Origin: Clostridiales bacterium
GTDB taxonomy: Bacteria > Bacillota > Clostridia > Lachnospirales > WQUN01
Reading direction: 5' to 3'
DNA length: 5,204 nt
NCBI GenBank assembly: GCA_031254075.1
Contig: JAIRVD010000218.1
Location: 1 to 5,204, forward strand
Under the pieces are notes generated by a model. It was not told the origin of the DNA. It was given only the letters and a program-made list of their open reading frames with translations, and did not search any database. Below, piece by piece: positions 1 through 5,204 of the stretch; position 1 is the stretch's first letter; every line of letters starts with the position of its first letter. The position numbers were made by a program, and so were the translations under genes.

Positions 1-2
1 AA

Positions 3-122
3 ATAAATTTTCTGCGCAAGCAGTTTTGTGAAAAATACGAAGCAAGAGACCTCGCCTCTGCCGTCGAAATCGGCGAGGCGTTATTACGCGAGCATTGGCA
101 TAACCGAAACACGATGTCATAG
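3..122 (+). pseudogene. N-terminal part of TPR protein, cut off by in-frame TAG
   Basis: This is an open reading frame entering from the left edge and ending at TAG (120-122). It is in the same frame as the TPR gene that resumes at 123. It has no start codon of its own at the edge, so the true start lies outside the window. The translation includes ASAVEIGEALLREHW, which reads as the second helix of a TPR unit. The codons directly after the TAG (GYAND, then LFNLG) form the first helix of the next TPR unit, matching YADSLYNLA in a later repeat of the same protein. The simplest reading is one gene broken by a single substitution, because the frame is the same on both sides and no indel is needed. 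Alternatives are a sequencing error or amber recoding. It could also be the tail of a separate TPR gene, but the repeat phase argues against that. Confidence 0.55.
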
Positions 123-137
123 GGTTATGCCAATGAC

Positions 138-1244
138 TTGTTTAATTTGGGTTGCGCTTACGAAGAGCTCGGCTATCTCGAACGCGCGGCGGCAATGTAT
201 TCCGACTCCGCGAGCCGTCTTTCGCTGGTCGAGGGTGAGAATCTTACTTTTGCGGAACGAATAAATAATCTTGCGGCGGTATTAATTCGGCTTGGCTTGG
301 TTGAGCCGGCTTTTTTCATGCTCGGAAATGTAGCGGCAATTAGGCGGCGCGAGCTTGGCGTACATAGTCCGAAATACGCGGACAGCCTTTATAACTTAGC
401 GAACGCCGCCGCAGATGTCGGCAGAAGAAAAGATTCGCTCAGCTATCACACGGAAGCGTTGCGCATCCGCCAAAACGAGGGCCACACCAAGGACATCATT
501 CACAGTCTGCACAGCATTGCTTTTCTGCACGAATCCGCAGCCGAATACGAAAAAGCCGTTCCGTATGCCGAAACGGCTGTGAAGCATTCCATCGGAGACG
601 ACCGCGCATATGCCGAATCGTGTAACTATCTCGCGGGTCTTTATGAAAATTGCAATAAATTCGAAGCCGCCCTGCCGCTCTACGAACAGGTTCTGGAAAT
701 AACAAACGAAACCGTCGGCTCCGAACACAGCGCGTATTTAAATATCGCGCTTCGCCGTGCGCATCTGCTTTCCCTGATGAACCGCCCGCACGAAGCCCTC
801 GTCGCACACGAAGATGTTTGCAGCGCATTCACGCGTGTCTCCGGCACACGCCATATCTTCTACGCAAACTGTCTTCGCGGTATGGCGATGATTCATAAAA
901 ATTTAAAAAATCCCGACCGCGCCGAAGAACTCATCCTCGAAGCAATGAAAATTCGCCGCGTTATGTATGAAGATATTACTTTGGACATCACATTTTTAAT
1001 CCACCTGCATCTCCAAGAAAACAATCCCGTCAAAGCCCTTGAGGCCCTAATCTACGCACTTATGTGTTCCGGAAATAATTCCCCGGAATTTTCCGAACTC
1101 CTCGACACCCTCGTCGATTTATTCTCAAAAAATAAAACCTCCGCAACCGTCGAATTCATCAATTCCATGGAAATGCTGAACGACAAAGAAAAACTTCGCC
1201 CCATTATTGATAAATGGGAGAATTGGGAGAAGGGCAACGTATAA
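138..1244 (+). CDS. Tetratricopeptide repeat protein (kinesin-light-chain-like TPR array)
   Basis: The 368-residue product, counted from TTG at 138, is almost entirely TPR units of about 40 residues in the kinesin-light-chain style. Repeats fall roughly at 1-34, 36-75, 77-115, 116-155, 156-198, 199-241 and 242-280, followed by a more divergent helical tail. Recognisable elements are YADSLYNLA with G..KDSLSYHTEALRIR, Y..AL.LYEQVLEI, and RAEELILEAMKIRR. No signal peptide, membrane segment or catalytic motif is visible, so a cytoplasmic protein-binding role is likely; the partner is unknown. The TTG start is doubtful. It lies 15 bases after an in-frame TAG, has at best a weak AGGG upstream, and would remove part of the first TPR helix. 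The reading frame continues upstream of the TAG to the left edge, so this is probably the downstream part of a longer gene. The stop is TAA (1242-1244). The coding assignment is strong; the start and intactness are uncertain. Confidence 0.85.
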   Translation: MFNLGCAYEELGYLERAAAMYSDSASRLSLVEGENLTFAERINNLAAVLIRLGLVEPAFFMLGNVAAIRRRELGVHSPKYADSLYNLANAAADVGRRKDSLSYHTEALRIRQNEGHTKDIIHSLHSIAFLHESAAEYEKAVPYAETAVKHSIGDDRAYAESCNYLAGLYENCNKFEAALPLYEQVLEITNETVGSEHSAYLNIALRRAHLLSLMNRPHEALVAHEDVCSAFTRVSGTRHIFYANCLRGMAMIHKNLKNPDRAEELILEAMKIRRVMYEDITLDITFLIHLHLQENNPVKALEALIYALMCSGNNSPEFSELLDTLVDLFSKNKTSATVEFINSMEMLNDKEKLRPIIDKWENWEKGNV

Positions 1245-1324
1245 TGTTTGCCGGAAAGGCGGCTGATTCAATGAGAAATACTAACACCGAAGTTGCTATT
1301 GTAAAATATACTGTTCCTTTCCCA

Positions 1325-1340
1325 AAGTTTTTTAAAACTT
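1325..1340. terminator. Weak AT-rich inverted repeat between convergent genes
   Basis: AAGTTTT and AAAACTT form a perfect 7-base inverted repeat with a 2-base centre (TT). It overlaps the TAA stop of the GGDEF gene and sits in the convergent gap after the TPR gene. Its position suits a bidirectional terminator. The stem has only one G-C pair per arm and the 2-base loop is too tight to fold well, so it is not a convincing intrinsic terminator. The rest of 1245-1331 shows no stronger hairpin followed by a T run. Confidence 0.2.
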
Positions 1341-2636
1341 CATATCCTTCGCCTGTTCATATTCCATGACTTTATTTCTGCCGGTGCGTTTTGCGGCGTA
1401 GAGAGCCATGTCGGCGAGGTGGATGATGTTATCCAGGGAATCGGATGTGTCGGTGAGGGTTGCTATTCCGACAGAGGTTGTGACGTCGAGGGAAAGGTCG
1501 CTGATTGTGAAAGAGGACTCCTCCATGGTTTTTTGAATGCGCCACGCGTTTTGAAGGGCGGATTCGTAGGACATGTCGGAGAGCATGATGATAAATTCTT
1601 CGCCGCCGAAACGGGCGATTAGGTTATTGCGATGGGTCACGCCGCCCATGCGTTTTGCGGTGATTTTCAGAACCTCGTCGCCGATGAGATGTCCGTAGGT
1701 GTCGTTTACGCTTTTAAAATAGTCGAGGTCAACCATTATAATATGGAAGGGAAGTTTTTCGATTTTGCATTTTGTCAGAATTTCGTTGGCGTTATCCATG
1801 AAGTAGCGGCGGTTGAACAGACCGGTTAATTCGTCGGTGTAGGCGATGGATTGCATTTTTTCGATTTGCGCTATGGATTTTTTCACTTCGCGAAGGTCGC
1901 GGATGTACATAATTGCCCTGTCTTGTTCGCACAGGCGAATGCGGACGAGCGTAACGGCACACGGAATTTCATCACCGCGAGCGTTTTTGTGAAGCCATTC
2001 GTAATTTACGCGGCCGGCTTCGAATGTTTGCTTGAGTTTGTCGAGTGCCTTGCGGCGCGAGAGTTGTCCGTCAGGTTGGTATTCGGGTGAAAGCTCAAAG
2101 AAGCGGTCAATGAAATATTGCTTGTTAAACACGCCGAAAAGATTTCCGACTTCGTTGTTGATTTCCAATAAATTAAAATGAATGTCAACGAGTCCGCAAA
2201 CAACGGGGCAAGAGTCCATCATCGCTTGCAGACGCTGGTTGGCTTCGCGTTCGGTTATGCGCGCGCGCTTTGATTCATTTATATCCTGAATGAATTCTAA
2301 AAGATACCATTTTTCATCGACTTCCACGCGAACAAGCGTTACATCCGCGTGCAGAAGTTCCTTGTCACGGCGGAAATAATGCCAGTCGTATTTCATTGTT
2401 TTTCCGGTTCCCATAACGTCCTGCAAAAACATTTGCAATTTATTGCGCGACGGAATTCCGTCAGGCTGATAAACGGGCGAAAGCTCGTCACAACTTTCTA
2501 CGAATTCACCAACATTATTAAACCCGAATAATTCTGCCATCTCCTCATTCGCGTGAACGCATTTGTAGCGCGAATTTCGCAAAAGACCTGCGTACGGCAT
2601 TGTGTTAATCATGTTTAAAACGGATTCACTAATCAT
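1332..2636 (-). CDS. Diguanylate cyclase with two PAS domains (PAS-PAS-GGDEF)
   Basis: This is a complete 434-residue protein predicted to convert two GTP to cyclic di-GMP. The N-terminal half carries two PAS-like sensor domains, about residues 10-120 and 137-250. Each has an SPxYQPDG motif (53-60 and 183-190) and a VTLVR strand (99-103 and 228-232), so they look like a tandem duplication. A short signalling helix (about 249-266) leads into the GGDEF domain (about 262-430). Visible cyclase signatures are DELTGLFNRRYF (268-279), VDLDYFKSVND (302-312) with the metal-binding Asp303, the active-site loop GGEEF (344-348), SVGIA (388-392) and ALYAAKRTGRNKV (411-423). The canonical RxxD inhibitory site is replaced by HRNN (335-338), so product inhibition through that site is unlikely. 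No membrane segment is seen, so it is probably cytoplasmic; the PAS ligand is unknown. The ATG start is fixed by AGGAGG six bases upstream. It follows the DUF5717-like gene by 10 bases and is probably co-translated with it. It stops at TAA. Confidence 0.95.
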   Translation of the reverse strand: MISESVLNMINTMPYAGLLRNSRYKCVHANEEMAELFGFNNVGEFVESCDELSPVYQPDGIPSRNKLQMFLQDVMGTGKTMKYDWHYFRRDKELLHADVTLVRVEVDEKWYLLEFIQDINESKRARITEREANQRLQAMMDSCPVVCGLVDIHFNLLEINNEVGNLFGVFNKQYFIDRFFELSPEYQPDGQLSRRKALDKLKQTFEAGRVNYEWLHKNARGDEIPCAVTLVRIRLCEQDRAIMYIRDLREVKKSIAQIEKMQSIAYTDELTGLFNRRYFMDNANEILTKCKIEKLPFHIIMVDLDYFKSVNDTYGHLIGDEVLKITAKRMGGVTHRNNLIARFGGEEFIIMLSDMSYESALQNAWRIQKTMEESSFTISDLSLDVTTSVGIATLTDTSDSLDNIIHLADMALYAAKRTGRNKVMEYEQAKDMKF

Positions 2637-2642
2637 GGAATA

Positions 2643-2648
2643 CCTCCT
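2643..2648 (-). promoter_or_regulatory. Shine-Dalgarno site of the GGDEF gene, overlapping the upstream stop
   Basis: The minus strand reads TAG GAGG TATTCC ATG. AGGAGG is a near-perfect anti-16S match placed six bases before the ATG at 2636-2634. Its first two bases are the last two bases of the TAG stop (2649-2647) of the upstream gene. This fixes the cyclase start and suggests that ribosomes finishing the upstream gene help to initiate the cyclase. Confidence 0.9.
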
Positions 2649-5204
2649 ACAAAAGTTGTGCGCGAACAGGTTGAATATCTTTCACCAAGCGCGAAATTAA
2701 TTTTTCTGCCCGGTCGTGTTTGAACATTTGCTCGTTTATTATTGCGTTATTGATTGTAAAATACGGGTCTGTATCGTCTTCGTGCAAAAACGGCTTTGTA
2801 TTTTTCGCCGCCCTGACCTTTGTAGTAATGCTGCCCGAAGCCATTTCCTCGCTGAAATAATATTCAAACGCTTCGTTGTAAAAAATCGGGATGGCGGCGA
2901 CATACAGCCCATAACGCACATATTGCAGTTGTATCGCGGAAAATTTTTCGTCGCCTTCGATGCGATAATACAGCCAACAATTTTTTTCCGGCAAGCTATT
3001 GTACATGAATGGCGTAAATTTTTCTATAAACGGAATCTGCATCGGCATATTTTCTTTAAATACGGGGAAAAGAATGCCTTCGTTTTCGGCGGCGTTTATT
3101 GCGCAACGAATAATTTCGTCGGATTTGAACGTCGTTATATTGTGACGAAGATAAACGCCCGCAATTCCCCACGAAAGTAAAGTCGGTTGGTCTTTTTCGA
3201 AGAAAATTTTCTCTAATATATTTAAAACATCGTAATTTGGGCGCGTGGATTTTGCAAGCATTTCGAATGCGGCAAGTTCCGTGAACGCGGCGATAAGCGG
3301 GTCATTTTTGTTCGTTTCGTATAATCGCGCGAAGGATTTTTGCGCGTTTATATCAAAACACGCCATGTGTAATGCCGATTCCAAAACGCGTGCGTCAAGG
3401 CTCGGCGCATTGCGGTTGTTTTCGTCGATTACCTGTGCAAGTTCAGCCCATTCGCCGAAGCTTGCGGAAAAATTATTCAAAACGAATTTTAATAATTCTT
3501 CGCCGAAAAAACCGTTTAGCAGTAAATTATAACCAATCGCGGCAAGTGTTTCGCTTTTTTCGAAACGTGTAAGTAAAATTTCCAATGCGTTAAATAAAGT
3601 TTCATTTGAAATATGTTTATGCTTTGCGCAAATTAATTTTTCCGCGCGTTTGTATTCGCGCGTTTGCAGATAGACATTTAAAACCTGTTCGATAAAATCA
3701 TCTGCAATCGCGTTTTCGTCAACTTCGCCGTAGCATTCCAACGCCTGCTCGAAACTGAACGCATTGTAATGCAAACGCCCGAGCGCGATAAGAATGCGCA
3801 TTTTATACGGTTTCGCTACGTTTTTTTCGGCAAGCAGCGCCTCGAAAATCGGCGCGGCTTCGTCGGGCGGCGAATCCAACTGCAAATAATAATTCGCCAA
3901 ATACGCAAGCAAATGAAAACGCCTGTCGCCTTTTTGGAAAAAATATAAATATAATTCCGGCGCGGCTTGCCCTACCATCGGTTTGATTTCCAATTCTTCG
4001 TCGATAATCGTGCGCTGACCCGCTCCGAAACATGTATAGCTCGCGCTTGCGCAAACCGCTTCGATTTGTGTAACTTGCTGTGTGATTTCATAGACTTCCA
4101 TGCCCCGTTTTTCGGGCTCGGTGATATACACAAAACGAACATCTGAATTTTCGGGAACACGCAATTCGAAAAATGTTAAATTCGCGCGCAAAATTTCCTC
4201 CGCTTTTTCCGGCGGCGCACCGGAAATGCCCAATGCGCGCAAGCGGCTCCATAAGAAATAATAAATCGAATTCGCCTCGCGCCCGTTGATATCGTTTTCC
4301 AAACAGCGCGTGCCAAGCTGTAAAATCTTGCTTTGTACCTCGGGCAGAAGGTCGGAAAGCGCGGGGTCGGAAAGCAAAAAATGATATACATAAACGGCAA
4401 AATGCAAGTCCTGAATATTTTCGACGGAATTTAAAAACCGCGCCATCGGATAATGATTAATTCGTTGCGCGTTATTTTCATATGAGGCACGAACCAACGC
4501 GTTAAATAATTCGGGCGTGTAGATTTGCTTTTTCTCGGCGTCACGATAATACGCAAACGCCTGAGCCGACATATCGCCCTTTGCGATTCGATTAGCGCAG
4601 ATATCCTTTAAAATCGGCGGGTACTTTGATATTTCATACAATTTTTCGCCCGCTTCGGGGTTTGCGGCAATCGCCGCCGAAAGCGTTTCGGAATATTTCA
4701 GCGCAACATCCGAAATGTCCGCGCCGCGTTGTGCGGCATATGTCAAAACGGGCAAAACACTCATGCCCTCGAAGCCGCTCGACGCGTTCTTGTAATAACG
4801 ATAAAGCCCTTCGTATAAAAAAATACTGTTCGAACCGGCGGCAAGCGCTTCGGATAGAAATTTATACGCTTCGGGAAATTCGCCCGCGGCAAGATGAATC
4901 AAGCCAAGCATCACCGTGTAGTGCAATGACGGCTGCTCGGCAATATGGTCGGCAAACGCGCGTCGATGTTTTTTCGCGGAACGCGCGCGCTTTTGATTAA
5001 GTTCCAAATAAGCATACAAAAAACATAAAACACCGTAATAAAAAGGTTCGTTTTGTCTCAAAAAATTTTTGTAACTCATTGCCTTATCAAGCATTCCGTT
5101 CGCGCTGTCGTAATGCCCGCCTTCGATTGCGATGAAAATTGTCACCGCGTACAATTTTATATGCACAAGATTTCGCCGATGCGCGGCAATTACCGCGTGA
5201 TTCG
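2647..5204 (-). CDS. Large helical-repeat protein, DUF5717-like, N-terminus outside window
   Basis: The gene is open to the right edge. The first possible start inside the window is GTG at 5166-5164, giving 839 residues. The frame continues upstream of it as NHAVIAAHRRNL with no stop, and no Shine-Dalgarno precedes the GTG, so that GTG is probably an internal valine and the gene is 5'-partial. Numbered from the GTG, residues 1-325 and about 400-715 are alpha-helical and TPR-like (for example 83-110, 460-485 and 495-515). A beta-rich stretch lies at about 332-398 (VRFVYITEPEK through YTCFGAGQRTI). A C-terminal beta-rich segment lies at about 728-774 (WLYYRIEGDEKFSAIQLQ, then GLYVAAIPIFYNEAFEYYFSEE), followed by a helical tail. 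The order of helices, short beta domain, helices and a Y-rich C-terminal segment resembles DUF5717 proteins of Clostridia, as recalled and not searched. No catalytic motif or membrane segment is visible, and the biochemical function is unknown. The stop is TAG, overlapping the ribosome binding site of the GGDEF gene, so the two genes form an operon. Confidence 0.85.
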   Translation of the reverse strand, partial: NHAVIAAHRRNLVHIKLYAVTIFIAIEGGHYDSANGMLDKAMSYKNFLRQNEPFYYGVLCFLYAYLELNQKRARSAKKHRRAFADHIAEQPSLHYTVMLGLIHLAAGEFPEAYKFLSEALAAGSNSIFLYEGLYRYYKNASSGFEGMSVLPVLTYAAQRGADISDVALKYSETLSAAIAANPEAGEKLYEISKYPPILKDICANRIAKGDMSAQAFAYYRDAEKKQIYTPELFNALVRASYENNAQRINHYPMARFLNSVENIQDLHFAVYVYHFLLSDPALSDLLPEVQSKILQLGTRCLENDINGREANSIYYFLWSRLRALGISGAPPEKAEEILRANLTFFELRVPENSDVRFVYITEPEKRGMEVYEITQQVTQIEAVCASASYTCFGAGQRTIIDEELEIKPMVGQAAPELYLYFFQKGDRRFHLLAYLANYYLQLDSPPDEAAPIFEALLAEKNVAKPYKMRILIALGRLHYNAFSFEQALECYGEVDENAIADDFIEQVLNVYLQTREYKRAEKLICAKHKHISNETLFNALEILLTRFEKSETLAAIGYNLLLNGFFGEELLKFVLNNFSASFGEWAELAQVIDENNRNAPSLDARVLESALHMACFDINAQKSFARLYETNKNDPLIAAFTELAAFEMLAKSTRPNYDVLNILEKIFFEKDQPTLLSWGIAGVYLRHNITTFKSDEIIRCAINAAENEGILFPVFKENMPMQIPFIEKFTPFMYNSLPEKNCWLYYRIEGDEKFSAIQLQYVRYGLYVAAIPIFYNEAFEYYFSEEMASGSITTKVRAAKNTKPFLHEDDTDPYFTINNAIINEQMFKHDRAEKLISRLVKDIQPVRAQLL

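Noticed and set aside
120..122. Whole-genome reassignment of TAG as a sense codon
   Set aside because: The DUF5717-like gene in the same window uses TAG as a normal stop, directly on the ribosome binding site of the next gene.
28..264. 78-codon + strand ORF starting at GTG
   Set aside because: It overlaps the TPR frame out of phase and its product has no domain-like pattern. The TPR frame gives clear repeats over the same bases.
1253..1322. Inverted repeat GGAAAGG (1253-1259) / CCTTTCC (1316-1322)
   Set aside because: It is only seven bases with a 56-base spacer and no T run after it. It is likely chance and not a terminator.
3548..3566. Hairpin GTTTCG-CTTTTTT-CGAAAC
   Set aside because: It is a six-base stem inside a coding region with no terminator-like T tract after it. 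It follows from codon content.
4626..5000. 124-codon + strand ORF opposite the DUF5717-like gene, and similar antisense ORFs at 2716-3180, 3245-3532 and 1419-2090
   Set aside because: They are low-complexity, Arg/Cys/Phe-rich translations antisense to convincing genes, without a ribosome binding site or domain. They are consistent with shadow ORFs.
5164..5166. GTG as the true start of the DUF5717-like gene
   Set aside because: The frame stays open upstream to the window edge, there is no Shine-Dalgarno before it, and the family is expected to be longer. It is more likely an internal codon.

Overview
The window looks like chromosomal DNA from an anaerobic, Clostridia-like member of the Bacillota, probably from an uncultured lineage. 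This rests on protein style: a long TPR/DUF5717-type protein, a PAS-PAS-GGDEF protein with repeated SPxYQPDG motifs, a strong AGGAGG ribosome binding site, and moderate GC that mixes CG-rich codons with A/T runs. It is inferred from family resemblance and was not tested by a search. There are no mobile elements, tRNAs, rRNAs, CRISPR arrays or phage genes.

Layout. On the left (about 1-1244, + strand) is a kinesin-light-chain-style TPR protein that enters from outside the window. Its frame is interrupted by one in-frame amber codon (TAG, 120-122), with clear TPR sequence on both sides. It then runs uninterrupted to TAA at 1242-1244. A short convergent gap of 87 bases follows (1245-1331). It holds only a weak AT-rich inverted repeat and a doubtful 41-codon ORF. 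The rest is on the minus strand and reads right to left: a long helical-repeat protein resembling DUF5717 (2647-5204, its N-terminus beyond the right edge), then a PAS-PAS-GGDEF diguanylate cyclase (1332-2636). The stop codon of the first overlaps the Shine-Dalgarno sequence of the second, with 10 bases between stop and ATG, so the two almost certainly share a transcript and are translationally linked.

How they may work together. The GGDEF protein should make cyclic di-GMP in the cytoplasm in response to a signal sensed by its PAS domains. Its active site is intact, but its RxxD product-inhibition site is missing. The DUF5717-like protein has no known biochemical role. Its helical and beta-rich architecture suggests a binding or scaffold function, and co-translation with a cyclase is the only functional hint here. 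The TPR protein is convergent to this pair and cannot be tied to it from the sequence.

I do not see a clear undescribed system. The observations most worth checking are the amber codon inside the TPR gene and the tight DUF5717-cyclase coupling.
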